A DNA stretch of 64,000 bases from Sporosarcina sp. P32b (GTDB taxonomy: Bacteria > Bacillota > Bacilli > Bacillales_A > Planococcaceae), in contig NZ_PDZB01000004.1 in NCBI RefSeq assembly GCF_002743335.1, positions 111,385 to 175,384 on the forward strand, read 5' to 3'. Both the position numbers and the translations under genes were made by a program. Every line of letters begins with the position of its first letter. Within the stretch, counting starts at the first letter, position 1. The notes under the pieces are model-generated. The model did not search any database. It was not told the DNA's origin and worked only from the letters and a program-made list of their open reading frames with translations. This document shows, one piece after another, positions 47,250 through 59,937 of this stretch.

Positions 47250-49139
47250 TCAACCGGATACTTTTGCGATTTTCCCTTGTTCAATATAGACAAGCAAGAT
47301 TGAGATATCTGCAGGGTTGACACCAGAAATACGTGATGCTTGCGCAATCGACAATGGCTGTACCTCTTTGAGATTTGCCTTTGCTTCTTTCGCAATGCCT
47401 GAAATCGCATCATAATCAATGTTTTCTGGAATCCGCTTATTCTCCATCTTTTTCATTCTCGCCACTTGCTGCATGGACTTTTCGATGTATCCTTCATACT
47501 TAATGAATATCTCTACTTGTTCCGCCACTTCTTCGTTAATTTCTTCAAGAGGTGGAACCACTTTACACAATTCGCTATACTTCATTTCCGGCCGCTTCAG
47601 TAAATCAGCCGCCTTCATTGGTTCTCGGAGTGCTGTTCCATTCACTGCGGCGATGATCTCCTGGATCTCTTCGGTAGGTTTCACTGTTACTTTACGTAAA
47701 TGATCAATCTCCGCGTCGATTTGTGCTTTCTTCGCCAAAAACTTCGTGTGGCGCTCTTCACTAATCATTCCGTTTTGATAACCAATCTCCGTCAAGCGCA
47801 TGTCAGCATTATCATGACGAAGCAAGAGACGATATTCCGCTCTTGATGTCAAGAGACGATAGGGTTCACTTGTACCTTTAGTGACCAAATCATCGATAAG
47901 TACACCGATGTACGCATCACTACGTCCAAGAACGACCTCTTCCTTGCCAAGTACGTTGCATGCAGCATTGATTCCCGCCATCAATCCTTGCGCTGCGGCT
48001 TCTTCATATCCAGAAGTTCCATTGATTTGGCCAGCCGTGTACAAGTTTTTGATTTTTTTCGTTTCCAGCGTAGGCCATAATTGTGTTGCAATGATAGAAT
48101 CGTACTCAATAGCATAGCCAGCACGCATCATTTCAGCCTTCTCAAGCCCCGGTACACTCGCAATTAAACGATGCTGTATATGTTCGGGAAGACTTGTTGA
48201 CAATCCTTGCACATATACTTCTCTTGTATTACGACCTTCAGGCTCGAGGAAAATCTGGTGACGTGACTTGTCCGCAAAACGTACAATTTTATCTTCAATG
48301 GATGGACAATAGCTAGGTCCTTTTCCTTTAATCATGCCCGAATACATCGGAGATAAATGAAGGTTTTCATTGATGATTTCATGCGTTTCCGGAGTTGTAT
48401 ACGTTAACCAACATGGCAGCTGATCCGTAATGAATTCAGTCGTTTCATAGCTGAATGATCGCGGTACATCGTCTCCTGGCTGAATTTCTGTCTTGCTGTA
48501 ATCGATCGTATTGCTGTTAATACGTGGCGGTGTTCCTGTTTTAAATCGAACCGTCTGTAAACCAAGTTCTTGCAAATGTTCCGCCAGTTTAATGGATGGC
48601 ATTTGATTGTTCGGTCCACTCGAGTATTTGAGATCTCCGATGATGACTTCCCCGCGTAAAAATGTACCTGTTGTAATAATGACAGTCTTTGCACGGAAAA
48701 TGGCACCAATCTGTGTCACTACGCCTTTTATTTCGTCATCTTCTACGATCAATTTCTCGACAACTGCTTGACGAAGTGTCATATTTGGTTCTTCTTCCAG
48801 TATCCGCTTCATTTCTTGCTGATACAGTACTTTATCCGCTTGTGCACGTAAAGCACGCACGGCCGGACCTTTCCCTGTGTTCAATAAACGCATTTGAATA
48901 TGTGTTTTGTCTATGACCTTTGCCATCACGCCGCCAAGTGCGTCTATTTCCCGCACTACGATACCCTTTGCAGGTCCTCCTAATGAAGGATTACATGGCA
49001 TGAAAGCAATCATGTCTAAATTCATTGTTAATACTAGTGTCGATGCGCCCATCTTCGCTGATGCGTAAGCTGCTTCTGCGCCTGCGTGTCCAGCTCCAAT
49101 GACGATACAATCGAACGTGCCTGCTTCAAATTGTGGCAT
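47250..49139 (-). CDS. mnmG: tRNA uridine-5-carboxymethylaminomethyl modification enzyme MnmG (GidA)
   Basis: A 629-residue FAD protein: [17 protein letters not shown] (FAD site, about 14-30), [15 protein letters not shown] and a C-terminal domain ending with [19 protein letters not shown]. It works with MnmE to modify wobble uridines of tRNA. It follows mnmE by 30 bp without a terminator, so the two partners are made together. Confidence 0.97.
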   Translation of the reverse strand: MPQFEAGTFDCIVIGAGHAGAEAAYASAKMGASTLVLTMNLDMIAFMPCNPSLGGPAKGIVVREIDALGGVMAKVIDKTHIQMRLLNTGKGPAVRALRAQADKVLYQQEMKRILEEEPNMTLRQAVVEKLIVEDDEIKGVVTQIGAIFRAKTVIITTGTFLRGEVIIGDLKYSSGPNNQMPSIKLAEHLQELGLQTVRFKTGTPPRINSNTIDYSKTEIQPGDDVPRSFSYETTEFITDQLPCWLTYTTPETHEIINENLHLSPMYSGMIKGKGPSYCPSIEDKIVRFADKSRHQIFLEPEGRNTREVYVQGLSTSLPEHIQHRLIASVPGLEKAEMMRAGYAIEYDSIIATQLWPTLETKKIKNLYTAGQINGTSGYEEAAAQGLMAGINAACNVLGKEEVVLGRSDAYIGVLIDDLVTKGTSEPYRLLTSRAEYRLLLRHDNADMRLTEIGYQNGMISEERHTKFLAKKAQIDAEIDHLRKVTVKPTEEIQEIIAAVNGTALREPMKAADLLKRPEMKYSELCKVVPPLEEINEEVAEQVEIFIKYEGYIEKSMQQVARMKKMENKRIPENIDYDAISGIAKEAKANLKEVQPLSIAQASRISGVNPADISILLVYIEQGKIAKVSG

Positions 49140-49169
49140 GTTCGTTCATCCTTCCCATTTATAAAATCA

Positions 49170-50555
49170 TTATTTTCCGAGGCAGAACTTTGAGAACAAC
49201 TCTTTAATTAAACTATCTTGAACGGTATCTCCGATGATTTCACCAAGAATTTCCCATGTGCGTGTAACGTCTATTTGAATCATGTCGATAGGAACTCCTA
49301 CTTGTGCTGCTTGTACCGCATCATCAATCGTATTACGTGCCTGCTTTAGTAATGAAATGTGACGCGCGTTGGATACATACGTCAGGTCATTGGATTCCAA
49401 TGAACCTTCAAAGAACAGTGCAGCAATCGCTTCTTCCAATTCGGTAATACCTTGCTCTTGCAGTATCGAAGTAGTAATAACTCGATCTCTTCCTGCTACT
49501 TCATAAACTCGCTCCAGATCAATCTTTGTTGGTAAATCTGTTTTATTGACGATGACAAGCATGTCCATTCCAGCAACGGCTTCAAACAATCGCTCATCCT
49601 CATCTGTTAACGCTTCAGAACTATTCACCATTAAGAGTATGAGATCCGCTTCTTTTAGTACCTTCCTTGAACGTTCCACTCCAATCCGCTCGACAATATC
49701 TTCCGTTTCCCGGATTCCAGCAGTATCGACAAGACGCAGAGGAACGCCACGGACATTGACATACTCTTCTATAATATCACGGGTAGTGCCCGCGACATCA
49801 GTAACAATCGCTTTGTTTTCCTGCACTAAGCTATTAAGCAATGATGATTTTCCAACGTTCGGACGTCCTACTATTACGGTAGACAATCCTTCACGCAAGA
49901 TCTTTCCTTGTGATGATGTACGCAATAACTCATCGATCTCATTCTTTACCCACGTTCCTTTTTCAATCATCAAAGGAATCGTCACTTCTTCTACATCATC
50001 ATACTCCGGGTAATCTATATTAACTTCCACTTGTGCAAGCGTTTCGAGTAGTGCCTGTCGCAATTCACCAATCAAGTGAGATAGTTTCCCCTCCATCTGA
50101 TTGAGTGCAACGTTCATGGCTTTATCTGTTTTGGCCCTAATCAAATCCATAACTGCTTCGGCCTGGGATAAATCAATCCGGCCATTAAGAAATGCTCGTT
50201 TAGTAAACTCGCCGGGTTCTGCTAATCTAGCCCCCTCTGTCAATACCAATTGGAGTACTCTATTGACTGAAGTGATGCCTCCGTGACAGTTGATCTCCAC
50301 AATGTCTTCGCGCGTGAAGGTCTTTGGTGCTTTCATGATCGACACCATGACTTCCTCCACTAATTCTTCAGTGGCGGGATCGTGCAAATGTCCATAATGA
50401 ATTGTGTGCGATGGTTGTTCGCAGAGTGGTTTCGCCGCTGGTGACTGGAATATACGGTCTGCAATCTTCCATGCGTCATCGCCGCTCAGACGAACGATGG
50501 CAATCGCTCCTTCTCCCATGGGAGTGGAAATGGCGGCTATCGTATCAAAATGCAA
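49170..50555 (-). CDS. mnmE: tRNA modification GTPase MnmE (TrmE)
   Basis: A 461-residue protein: N-terminal folate-binding domain ([23 protein letters not shown]), helical domain, and inserted G domain with [14 protein letters not shown] and DTAGIRET. The final residues FCLGK contain the conserved catalytic-region Cys. I start at TTG 50555 because AGGAAGG is 8 nt away and the length then matches B. subtilis; codons up to 50624 extend the frame but are not family-like. Confidence 0.95.
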   Translation of the reverse strand: MHFDTIAAISTPMGEGAIAIVRLSGDDAWKIADRIFQSPAAKPLCEQPSHTIHYGHLHDPATEELVEEVMVSIMKAPKTFTREDIVEINCHGGITSVNRVLQLVLTEGARLAEPGEFTKRAFLNGRIDLSQAEAVMDLIRAKTDKAMNVALNQMEGKLSHLIGELRQALLETLAQVEVNIDYPEYDDVEEVTIPLMIEKGTWVKNEIDELLRTSSQGKILREGLSTVIVGRPNVGKSSLLNSLVQENKAIVTDVAGTTRDIIEEYVNVRGVPLRLVDTAGIRETEDIVERIGVERSRKVLKEADLILLMVNSSEALTDEDERLFEAVAGMDMLVIVNKTDLPTKIDLERVYEVAGRDRVITTSILQEQGITELEEAIAALFFEGSLESNDLTYVSNARHISLLKQARNTIDDAVQAAQVGVPIDMIQIDVTRTWEILGEIIGDTVQDSLIKELFSKFCLGK

Positions 50556-50624
50556 GTTTTTCACCTTCCTGGCTTCGTTGTGCACATGTGCATATCTTTT
50601 ATAGCGAATACTACTTTCTAACAA

Positions 50625-50965
50625 CCTATATTATCATAAATCGTCGGAATCTCCTAGCACACGAATTTAAAACATGTGGATAAATTCAGGAATTTTGAAC
50701 CAAGCGTCACGGTAATTTATCATGTGCTAGCAGTCGACAAAGAACACTGTCGTTTCAGGCTTTCTAGTGTAGAAAGTTTCTTAAAGAAAAATTTAAGGTG
50801 TGAAAATAGAGCCTAGATATGGAAGTGATTTGAGGGTGGAGATTCGCACTCTATGCAGCCGCGTTTAGAGAGTCTACCTTGTGTCACCGCCAGCCTCTCG
50901 ACTCCCTTACATAGAAAGTAGTTTACATTCAGTATTGTACGTTGATGGTAAGTCTCTATGGCATA
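50625..50965. other. Intergenic region upstream of mnmE with two hairpins
   Basis: About 340 bp without a gene. CTTTCTA/TAGAAAG (50760-50776, 3-nt loop) is a perfect small hairpin. A larger nested fold is GTGA/TCAC (50825-50828 with 50884-50887), GGTGGA/TCTACC (50835-50840 with 50873-50878) and CTCTA/TAGAG (50849-50853 with 50866-50870). On the minus strand TGCGAAT within a short stem resembles a tRNA T-loop, but no full tRNA can be drawn. No T-run follows either fold. Confidence 0.5.
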
Positions 50966-50977
50966 AATGCATTAAAA

Positions 50978-51004
50978 AACCTCGCAGAAAGTTTCTACGA
51001 GGTT
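50978..51004 (-). terminator. Terminator of yidC-jag
   Basis: AACCTCG (50978-50984) pairs with CGAGGTT (50998-51004), with an inner AGAAA/TTTCT stem; TTTTTT follows on the minus strand. Confidence 0.88.
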
Positions 51005-51008
51005 AGTC

Positions 51009-51806
51009 TTATTCAATTCCTTTGATGACAATGTGTCGGTATGGATCTTTTCCTTCGGAGAATGTCTCAATATCGAGTCTAAGTGACAATGCGTTATGAA
51101 TGACCTTTCTCTCGTAAGAAGGCATAGGCTCAAGTGCGACCTGACGTTTTGTACGTACTGCCCGGTCTGCCATGCGGTCTGCCAGTTGCTCAAGCGATTG
51201 TTCGCGGCGCTCACGGTAATCTGCAACATCTATTCTAACAATTTTGAATTGCTTTGTTACCTTATTGGCTACAAGTTGCGCTAATTGCTGGATCGCATTA
51301 AGCGTTTGTCCTCTTTTACCTATTAAGAATGCTGCTTTTTCACTTTCAAGCTGGAAGTTGATGTACTTTCCTTTTGTTTCGTACGTAATGACCAAATCTT
51401 CAATACCCATTTCTTTGGCCATGTCTTCAATATACTGCTTTGTTTCTTCAATAGCATCTTTTTCATTGTAGATTTTGGCTTCAGGTATTCTTTCAGCTTC
51501 CTGTACATCCATAACGGTTTCTGATTGCTCTTTTTTAGTTTGAGGCTGTTGAACAACTTCTGTTTTCTCAGTAGCCGCAGTTACAGGAGATAATACTGCG
51601 CCGTCATCTGCCGGTTTAGGAGTTGGCTCCGACTTTTCTAAGACAGTTACAAGCACTTCTGCTTGTTTCACACCAAAACCAAGAAAACCTTTCCTGCCAT
51701 TTTCCACTACCTGTACCTCAACTTGATCTTTTGTTACACCCAGGTCCTGTAAAGCTGATTCAATTGCTAGCTCAACGGTTGCTGCCCTTTGTGTAAGTTG
51801 TTTCAT
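51009..51806 (-). CDS. jag: RNA-binding protein Jag (KhpB)
   Basis: A 265-residue protein: Jag-N domain (about 1-50, KGFLGFGVKQAEV), an acidic linker (about 60-115), a KH domain with LIGKRGQTLNAIQQL and a C-terminal R3H domain (about 200-262). It binds RNA and influences cell division and wall synthesis in Gram-positives. Its start overlaps the yidC stop, so the two are translationally coupled. Confidence 0.95.
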   Translation of the reverse strand: MKQLTQRAATVELAIESALQDLGVTKDQVEVQVVENGRKGFLGFGVKQAEVLVTVLEKSEPTPKPADDGAVLSPVTAATEKTEVVQQPQTKKEQSETVMDVQEAERIPEAKIYNEKDAIEETKQYIEDMAKEMGIEDLVITYETKGKYINFQLESEKAAFLIGKRGQTLNAIQQLAQLVANKVTKQFKIVRIDVADYRERREQSLEQLADRMADRAVRTKRQVALEPMPSYERKVIHNALSLRLDIETFSEGKDPYRHIVIKGIE

Positions 51807-52579
51807 TTCTTTTTCCCTCCTGTTTTCACTACTTCGACGTTTTTCGGCTTATCGAACGGCTTATAGATGAAAATGTTTTGGAGCAGTGAAATGATATTTC
51901 CGACAATCCAGTATAAAGCAAGTGCTGCTGGCAAGAATGAACCAAATACCATGATCATAAACGGCATGATGTACATCATCATTTTCATCTGTGGGTTATC
52001 CATTGCGGGTCCTGTACGTAGAACCGTTAATTGGAACAATCCAGCGATGACGGCAAATAAAATACTCGGTGAACCAAGAGCGACGCCTAGGAAGTTGCCC
52101 AACTCAATCGTTGGTGTGGCATTCATCCGGCTGATCGCGTGGTAGAAACCAATAAATATTGGCATCTGGATAATAACCGGTAGACATCCTGCAACTGGAT
52201 TAATCTTTTCGTTGATCATAATCTGTTGCATTTCTTCTTGATACTTTTTCTGTGTAACAGCGTCTTTTGATTTATATTTCTCTTTTAACGCTTTAAGTCT
52301 TGGTTGAATTTCCTGCATACGTTTTGAACTTTTTGTTTGTTGAATAATTAATGGAAGCAATGCAGTACGAATGATCGCCGTAACGACGATAATCGCTAGT
52401 CCGTATGTACCTAGCCATGTTTTAAATTTCATAATCAATGTAACAAGTGGCCAAACAAGATATTCGTTCCAAATTCCTGTACTCTCTGCTGTGATCGGCT
52501 CTCTAAATTCCGAACAACCCGCCATGAAGACGGCGACAACAACAAGTAATGAAAGGAACACTAATTTCTTTTTCAACAT
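51803..52579 (-). CDS. yidC: Membrane protein insertase YidC (SpoIIIJ type)
   Basis: A 258-residue lipoprotein with lipobox VFMAGC (Cys22) and five transmembrane segments, the Gram-positive YidC/Oxa1 form. The positively charged groove residue is the Arg in IIRTALLPLII. It inserts membrane proteins with or without Sec. ATG 52579 has GGGGG upstream. Encoded with jag in the conserved origin cluster. Confidence 0.95.
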   Translation of the reverse strand: MLKKKLVFLSLLVVVAVFMAGCSEFREPITAESTGIWNEYLVWPLVTLIMKFKTWLGTYGLAIIVVTAIIRTALLPLIIQQTKSSKRMQEIQPRLKALKEKYKSKDAVTQKKYQEEMQQIMINEKINPVAGCLPVIIQMPIFIGFYHAISRMNATPTIELGNFLGVALGSPSILFAVIAGLFQLTVLRTGPAMDNPQMKMMMYIMPFMIMVFGSFLPAALALYWIVGNIISLLQNIFIYKPFDKPKNVEVVKTGGKKK

Positions 52580-52673
52580 TTTTTCCCCCAAACAGTCGCA
52601 AGATCATTATAAAAGTTTTTTTCAGTGTAACATGATGGCTTTATTCGTTCTACATCTAAGTAAGACTTTAATT

Positions 52674-53012
52674 TCACTTAAACACTTTTGCGATCTTTAG
52701 AACATGTCGCAGATTTTTTTTGGCCGTATGGAAATCGAGCGTGGCAGCTTGATTTCTCGCGATAATAACATAATCTAAATCAGGTTTAACTTCATCTTTC
52801 ATTTCTAGGAATGATTGTCGGATATAGCGTTTGATTCTATTACGTGTAACAGCATTACCGACTTTTTTGCTGACGGATAGGCCAATTCTAAACTCTTGCT
52901 GATCTTCCTTCTTATAGGTATAGACAATAAACTGTCGATTAGCAAAAGACTTTCCTTTTTTAAATACCGTTTGAAATTCTTTATTTTTTTTAATTCGCTG
53001 GTTTTTTTTCAT
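52674..53012 (-). CDS. rnpA: Ribonuclease P protein component
   Basis: A 112-residue basic protein with the RNP motif [12 protein letters not shown] at about residues 57-68 and an N-terminal [16 protein letters not shown]. It is the protein subunit of RNase P, which matures tRNA 5' ends. It is downstream of rpmH but separated from it by an intrinsic terminator. Confidence 0.96.
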   Translation of the reverse strand: MKKNQRIKKNKEFQTVFKKGKSFANRQFIVYTYKKEDQQEFRIGLSVSKKVGNAVTRNRIKRYIRQSFLEMKDEVKPDLDYVIIARNQAATLDFHTAKKNLRHVLKIAKVFK

Positions 53013-53103
53013 AATTACACCTGCTTTAATTTTCTACCGTCATAATCTGCTGGTCCACTATATAGAAGAGACCTGATAGTCACTTGGAATCGCTCTAATA
53101 GCT

Positions 53104-53131
53104 AAAAAAAAGACCACTGATGTCAGTGGCC
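53104..53131 (-). terminator. Intrinsic terminator between rpmH and rnpA
   Basis: On the minus strand GGCCACTGA (53131-53123) pairs with TCAGTGGTC (53120-53112) through one G-U pair, and eight T residues follow (53111-53104). The rpmH stop is 1 nt before it. Confidence 0.88.
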
Positions 53132-53266
53132 TTATGCTGAAAGAACTTTTCTTCCTTTACGACGACGAGCTGCTAAAATTCTACGTCCGTTTTTCGAACT
53201 CATTCTTTGGCGGAAGCCGTGGACTTTAGCGCGTTTACGTTTATTTGGTTGGAATGTACGTTTCAT
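53132..53266 (-). CDS. rpmH: 50S ribosomal protein L34
   Basis: A 44-residue very basic protein: [19 protein letters not shown] at the start and [12 protein letters not shown] at the end, the full L34 consensus. AGGAGGTGT precedes the ATG. It has a strong promoter and an immediate terminator, so much of its message is likely monocistronic. Confidence 0.97.
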   Translation of the reverse strand: MKRTFQPNKRKRAKVHGFRQRMSSKNGRRILAARRRKGRKVLSA

Positions 53267-53322
53267 TTCGTAAGACACCTCCTGCTTTGATTGTCTCTTT
53301 TCCTACTATGACAGTCTTGAAT

Positions 53323-53351
53323 AGTATAGCGATTCAGTAAAAGAATGTCAA
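53323..53351 (-). promoter_or_regulatory. rpmH promoter
   Basis: On the minus strand TTGACA (53346-53351) is 17 bp from TATACT (53323-53328), about 55 nt before the rpmH start. Confidence 0.85.
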
Positions 53352-53410
53352 TGCTTTTCTATTTCTTCGTTTCAGATCCGCACGTAATAATGTTCATTCA
53401 CACTCAATAC

Positions 53411-53725
53411 TTATCCACAGAGCGGCAAAGTTATCCTATGGATGAATTGTTGATGGTAAAAATTACGGATTTTTTAATCCGGCAATTGTCGACAAGTTTT
53501 TCACATATCCAGCCCTGTGGATAACCACTTTATGCACAGTTAATGGGATTGTGCATAAATCATCGGACTCCTTGTCAATATTCAGTTTCCCTGTTACAAT
53601 TAAAAAGCTTTTGTTGTGTATATAATTTACAGCCAAAATCTTATCCACATATGTGAATACAGTGTGGATAGTTTTTTCAACATGTTTCGATAATTTTTAT
53701 CCACAGCCCTGGATACTGTGCATAA
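53411..53725. promoter_or_regulatory. oriC upstream part: DnaA-box cluster in front of dnaA
   Basis: Perfect TTATCCACA boxes at 53411-53419, 53641-53649 and 53697-53705 (+) and 53516-53524 (-). Near-perfect boxes at 53530-53538 (+) and 53550-53558, 53663-53671 and 53717-53725 (-). The dnaA promoter must be inside it (TATAAT at 53621-53626 is a candidate -10), so DnaA probably represses its own gene. Confidence 0.88.
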
Positions 53726-53771
53726 GCGGATTCCGGGCTTTTTAATATTTTATTGTAAAGGAGGCACACGA

Positions 53772-55121
53772 TTGGAAAATCTATCGAGTTTATGGGAACA
53801 AGTATTAAAGAATATCGAAGCTCGTGTTTCGAAGCCTAGTTTTGAAACGTGGTTAAAATCGACCAAATTATTAACGTATGAAGCTGAACATGCAACTATT
53901 TCTGTTCCAAATTCATTCGCCAAGGATTGGCTTGAAACACATTACGTACATTTGATCACTGGGATTTTATCTGAACTAACAGGTGAGGATCGAATCGTTG
54001 AATTTATTGTTCCACAAGACATGGCAGAGAACGATATTAAATTACCGAAAACACAGCCAAAACCAGTAGAGAAAGCACCTATGGTCAACTCTGCAGGTAT
54101 GCTGAATCCAAAGTACACGTTTGATACGTTCGTTATTGGATCAGGTAATCGTTTTGCCCATGCTGCTTCACTGGCAGTTGCCGAAGCGCCAGCGAAAGCC
54201 TATAATCCTCTCTTTATATATGGAGGAGTTGGATTAGGAAAAACACATTTAATGCATGCGATTGGCCATTATGTACTGGAACAAAACCCTGCCTTAAAGG
54301 TCGTCTACTTATCATCTGAAAAATTCACGAATGAATTTATTAACTCTATACGAGACAATAAAGCCGGTGATTTCAGGGATCGTTACCGCAGTGTAGATGT
54401 TCTGTTAATTGATGATATTCAATTCTTAGCAGGAAAAGAACAAACGCAAGAAGAGTTCTTCCATACATTTAATACATTGCATGAAGAGTCAAAGCAAATT
54501 ATCATTTCCAGTGACCGTCCTCCAAAAGAGATACCCACACTGGAAGATCGTTTACGTTCCCGTTTTGAATGGGGACTGATTACAGACATAGCACCGCCTG
54601 ATTTGGAAACTAGAATTGCAATTCTACGCAAAAAGGCGAAAGCAGATGGTCTAGTCGACATTTCAAACGATGTCATGCTGTATATTGCTAACCAGATTGA
54701 CACCAATATAAGAGAGCTCGAAGGCGCACTGATCCGCGTTGTTGCCTACTCCTCTTTGGTAAATGCAGATGTCACCACTGACTTGGCAGCTGAAGCGTTG
54801 AAAGATATTATTCCAAATTCCCGACCGCGGATTATATCCATTCTAGACATCCAAAAGGCAGTCGGTGAGCACTTTAATATTAGATTAGAAGACTTTGTAG
54901 CAAAAAAAAGAACTCGAGCTATTGCATTTCCGCGTCAAGTTGCGATGTATCTATCAAGAGAGCTGACAGATTCCTCATTACCGAAAATTGGTTCAGAGTT
55001 CGGTGGCCGAGATCATTCAACTGTTATTCACGCGCATGAGAAGATTTCCAAGCAGCTTGATGTAGACAAAGCATTGCTTCAAGATGTCCAAGATATTAAA
55101 AAGGTTTTAGGAAGAGCCTAA
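53772..55121 (+). CDS. dnaA: Chromosomal replication initiator DnaA
   Basis: A 449-residue AAA+ initiator: N-terminal domain I (about 1-80, [21 protein letters not shown]), linker, AAA+ domain with Walker [10 protein letters not shown] at about 151-159 and Walker [10 protein letters not shown], and domain IV with the DnaA-box recognition stretch [15 protein letters not shown]. The start is TTG 53772, with AAAGGAGG 7 nt upstream; longer forms lack the family start. It opens the origin described on both sides of the gene. Confidence 0.97.
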   Translation: MENLSSLWEQVLKNIEARVSKPSFETWLKSTKLLTYEAEHATISVPNSFAKDWLETHYVHLITGILSELTGEDRIVEFIVPQDMAENDIKLPKTQPKPVEKAPMVNSAGMLNPKYTFDTFVIGSGNRFAHAASLAVAEAPAKAYNPLFIYGGVGLGKTHLMHAIGHYVLEQNPALKVVYLSSEKFTNEFINSIRDNKAGDFRDRYRSVDVLLIDDIQFLAGKEQTQEEFFHTFNTLHEESKQIIISSDRPPKEIPTLEDRLRSRFEWGLITDIAPPDLETRIAILRKKAKADGLVDISNDVMLYIANQIDTNIRELEGALIRVVAYSSLVNADVTTDLAAEALKDIIPNSRPRIISILDIQKAVGEHFNIRLEDFVAKKRTRAIAFPRQVAMYLSRELTDSSLPKIGSEFGGRDHSTVIHAHEKISKQLDVDKALLQDVQDIKKVLGRA

Positions 55122-55126
55122 TGACC

Positions 55127-55285
55127 TGTGGATAACTGTGGACAAGTAGTGCACGGTCGTCCACTTGTTATGCACATGTGGGAAACTATGATTCTCATAC
55201 ATTCAAAAGGCTTTTCCACATATCCACAGGCCCTACTACTATTACTACTATATTTAATTACTTAATTATTATTATATAAGCGAGG
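55127..55285 (+). promoter_or_regulatory. oriC: oriC unwinding region between dnaA and dnaN (DnaA boxes, DnaA-trios, AT-rich element)
   Basis: DnaA boxes: a perfect one at 55127-55135 (-) and near matches at 55137-55145 (-), 55168-55176, 55212-55220 and 55220-55228 (+). GGCCC (55229-55233) follows the last box, then repeating triplets TAC-TAC-TAT-TAC-TAC-TAT (55234-55251), the DnaA-trio signature, then a stretch of almost pure A+T to about 55278. The order box, GC cluster, trios, AT-rich DNA is that of the B. subtilis basal unwinding system. Confidence 0.92.
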
Positions 55286-55292
55286 TATTGAT

Positions 55293-56429
55293 ATGCAGTT
55301 TGAAATTATGAGAGATAGATTATTGGATGGATTGAGCGATGTTATCAAAGCGATCAGTTCAAAAGTGACAACACCTATTTTGACAGGTATCAAATTAGAA
55401 ATTACTGAAAAGGGATTGACGATGACTGGAAGTGATTCGGATATTACGATATCCACTTTCATTCCAGTAGAAGAGGATGGTACACAAATCATTCAAACGA
55501 TCCAACCAGGGACACTGGTATTACAAGCAAAAGTATTCAACGAGATTATTCGTAAGCTCCCAACAAATGAAGTAATGATTGAATTACGTGATGGAATGAA
55601 AACGCATATTCGTTCTGGACAGTCTGAATTTCATATTATTGCCCAGAGTGCTGATGAATATCCCATTTTACCAGATGTAAAAGATGCGGAGCGTTTTGAA
55701 ATGCCTGCAGACTTGATGAAATCACTTATTAGAGAAACTGTATTCGCAGTATCCCAACAAGAGACACGTCCTGTTCTGACAGGTGTTCAGTGGATTATGA
55801 AAGAACAAGAGCTATATTGTATTGCAACGGATAGTCATAGATTGGCTAGACGGATTGTGACACCCGAGATTCAAGCAAGCTCACCATTCAATGCAGTTAT
55901 TCCAGGTAAAAGTCTTCAGGAACTAAGCAAGATATTGCCTGACGACACTACTTCAGTAGAAATTTTCATTGCGAATCAGCAAGTATTGTTTAAACTCCAC
56001 AATGTCTTGTTCTATTCAAGACTACTGGAAGGCAATTACCCAGACACTTCTCGTCTGATCCCGACTGAATACAAAACGTCTATTACGATCAATGGACGAA
56101 ATTTGTTGCAAGCAATTGACCGCGCGTCTTTATTAGCTCGTGAAGACAGAAATAATATTGTGCACTTCTCAACGGACGGTAGTCCACATGTGCAAATCTC
56201 TTCTAACTCGCCGGATGTCGGAAATGTAGAAGAGTTGGTAGAAGCTGTGCATATCGAAGGTGAACCTTTGAAAATTTCTTTTAGTGCAAAATATATGATG
56301 GATGCCTTGAAAGCAATCGATGGCCAAGATCTTAAGATTCATTTCACTGGCAGCATGCGCCCATTCATCTTGAAGTCAATTGATAGCGAAGCAATTTTAC
56401 AATTAATCTTACCGGTTAGAACGTTTTAA
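55293..56429 (+). CDS. dnaN: DNA polymerase III beta subunit (sliding clamp)
   Basis: A 378-residue clamp of three similar domains; MQFEIMRDRLLDGLSDVIKAIS starts domain 1 and the C-terminus ends in LILPVRTF, as usual. It encircles DNA and tethers polymerase and repair proteins. It begins 171 bp after dnaA, downstream of the unwinding region, with GCGAGG upstream. It ends at its own terminator. Confidence 0.97.
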   Translation: MQFEIMRDRLLDGLSDVIKAISSKVTTPILTGIKLEITEKGLTMTGSDSDITISTFIPVEEDGTQIIQTIQPGTLVLQAKVFNEIIRKLPTNEVMIELRDGMKTHIRSGQSEFHIIAQSADEYPILPDVKDAERFEMPADLMKSLIRETVFAVSQQETRPVLTGVQWIMKEQELYCIATDSHRLARRIVTPEIQASSPFNAVIPGKSLQELSKILPDDTTSVEIFIANQQVLFKLHNVLFYSRLLEGNYPDTSRLIPTEYKTSITINGRNLLQAIDRASLLAREDRNNIVHFSTDGSPHVQISSNSPDVGNVEELVEAVHIEGEPLKISFSAKYMMDALKAIDGQDLKIHFTGSMRPFILKSIDSEAILQLILPVRTF

Positions 56430-56459
56430 TCTGTAACTATAGAAAATATCTCGTAATAG

Positions 56460-56486
56460 GGTAGTCAACATGTTGGCTACCTTTTT
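56460..56486 (+). terminator. Terminator of dnaA-dnaN
   Basis: GGTAGTCAAC (56460-56469) pairs with GTTGGCTACC (56472-56481), including one G-U pair, and five T residues follow. Confidence 0.85.
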
Positions 56487-56549
56487 ACTTATTGCAAAAA
56501 GTTAGGTAAACTAGAGGAACAGAATACTTTATGAGGGATTGAATAAAAA

Positions 56550-56789
56550 ATGGAAACAGTACAGTTTAATACAGAATACATTACGCTAGGCCAGTTATTG
56601 AAAATGACGAATGTTATTAGCTCAGGTGGAATGGCTAAATGGTTTTTAGGTGAAAACGTCGTGTACGTAAACGGTGAACCAGAACAACGACGCGGTAAGA
56701 AATTATATGACGGAGATGTGGTAAATATCCCGGGTGCAGGAAAATTCAAACTGTCAGCGGATGAATCTGGACAGTCGGATGCATATTGA
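56550..56789 (+). CDS. yaaA: S4-domain RNA-binding protein YaaA (RlbA)
   Basis: A 79-residue protein that is almost entirely one S4 RNA-binding domain: [23 protein letters not shown], then [21 protein letters not shown]. It is linked with ribosome assembly in Bacillus. It overlaps recF by 11 bp, so recF translation may depend on it. GAGGGA lies before the ATG. Confidence 0.92.
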   Translation: METVQFNTEYITLGQLLKMTNVISSGGMAKWFLGENVVYVNGEPEQRRGKKLYDGDVVNIPGAGKFKLSADESGQSDAY

Positions 56790-57897
56790 TCGACTTAAAT
56801 TAACAAACTATCGAAATTATGAGTCTCTGGAATTAAACTTCTCTCCTACGATGAATGTACTGATCGGTGAAAATGCACAAGGGAAAACCAATGTCATGGA
56901 GGCTATTTACGTATTAGCGATGGCAAAATCCCACCGTACATCAAATGATCGAGAACTTATACGTTGGGAACAAGAGTGTGGTAAAATAGAAGGGGATGTC
57001 CAACGCAAATTTGGATATATGCCGATAGAGCTGACGATTTCCAAAAAGGGAAAAAAGGCTAGAGTTAATCATTTGGAACAAAACCGTTTAAGTATGTATG
57101 TCGGTCAGATGAATGTAGTCATGTTCGCGCCTGAGGATTTGAATATCGTAAAGGGCAGCCCACAGCTGCGCAGGCGTTTTTTAGATATGGAAATTGGGCA
57201 GATCTCGAGAGTCTATTTGCATGACTTGGTCAATTTCCAAAAGATATTAAAGCAACGCAATGCATTGTTAAAAGCGAATCGAGGTAAATTGGATCTCCAG
57301 GATGTTATGTTCGATATTTACACCGAGCAGTATATTCAAGTGGCAGTTCAAATTATTCGAAAACGTTTTTATTTTATGGAATTGCTACAGAAATGGGCAA
57401 ATCCGATTCATCAAGGAATTTCTCGTGGTCTTGAAACACTAGAAGTTTCGTATGGGACTTTAAAAGACCTACATTATGGGCAGACTGCTCAAGAGATGGA
57501 GACGATTTTTGCCGATCAGTTAAAGAGTGTGCGAAGACGCGAATTAGAACGAGGACTTACACTGGTTGGTCCACATCGTGATGATTTGCAGTTTTTTGTC
57601 AATGGGTACGATATTCAGACATACGGATCACAAGGTCAGCAACGGACGACAGCCCTTTCTTTGAAACTGGCGGAAATCGAGTTAGTAAAACAAGAAGTGG
57701 GTGAAACTCCGATTTTATTGCTTGATGATGTGTTATCGGAATTGGATGATTACCGACAGTCACATTTGCTGAGTACAATGCAAGGACAAGTACAAACATT
57801 TGTGACAACAACCAATATCGCGGGAATTGATCATAATACGATCCAGGAAGCGGCTATTTTTGAAGTGCATGACGGATCGGTTTTGCGTCGAGAATAA
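56779..57897 (+). CDS. recF: DNA replication and repair protein RecF
   Basis: A 372-residue SMC-like ATPase: Walker [16 protein letters not shown] at about residues 30-44, signature [16 protein letters not shown] and Walker [13 protein letters not shown]. It helps load RecA at gaps with RecO and RecR. ATG 56779 gives the family start [15 protein letters not shown]. In B. subtilis remB (yaaB) follows; here gyrB comes next after only about 40 bp. Confidence 0.96.
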   Translation: MHIDRLKLTNYRNYESLELNFSPTMNVLIGENAQGKTNVMEAIYVLAMAKSHRTSNDRELIRWEQECGKIEGDVQRKFGYMPIELTISKKGKKARVNHLEQNRLSMYVGQMNVVMFAPEDLNIVKGSPQLRRRFLDMEIGQISRVYLHDLVNFQKILKQRNALLKANRGKLDLQDVMFDIYTEQYIQVAVQIIRKRFYFMELLQKWANPIHQGISRGLETLEVSYGTLKDLHYGQTAQEMETIFADQLKSVRRRELERGLTLVGPHRDDLQFFVNGYDIQTYGSQGQQRTTALSLKLAEIELVKQEVGETPILLLDDVLSELDDYRQSHLLSTMQGQVQTFVTTTNIAGIDHNTIQEAAIFEVHDGSVLRRE

Positions 57898-57915
57898 ATG
57901 GTTGCGGTTTGATAG

Positions 57916-59868
<1,953 letters not shown>

Positions 59869-59937
59869 TTACACGTGAATAGATTATTTAGCAACGATTG
59901 AACTTATAGACGTAAGTGGTGAAAGGAGCTTGACAAC

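Noticed and set aside
50830..50900. A tRNA gene on the minus strand
   Set aside because: Only a T-loop-like arm can be drawn; a matching acceptor stem, D arm and anticodon arm could not be built.
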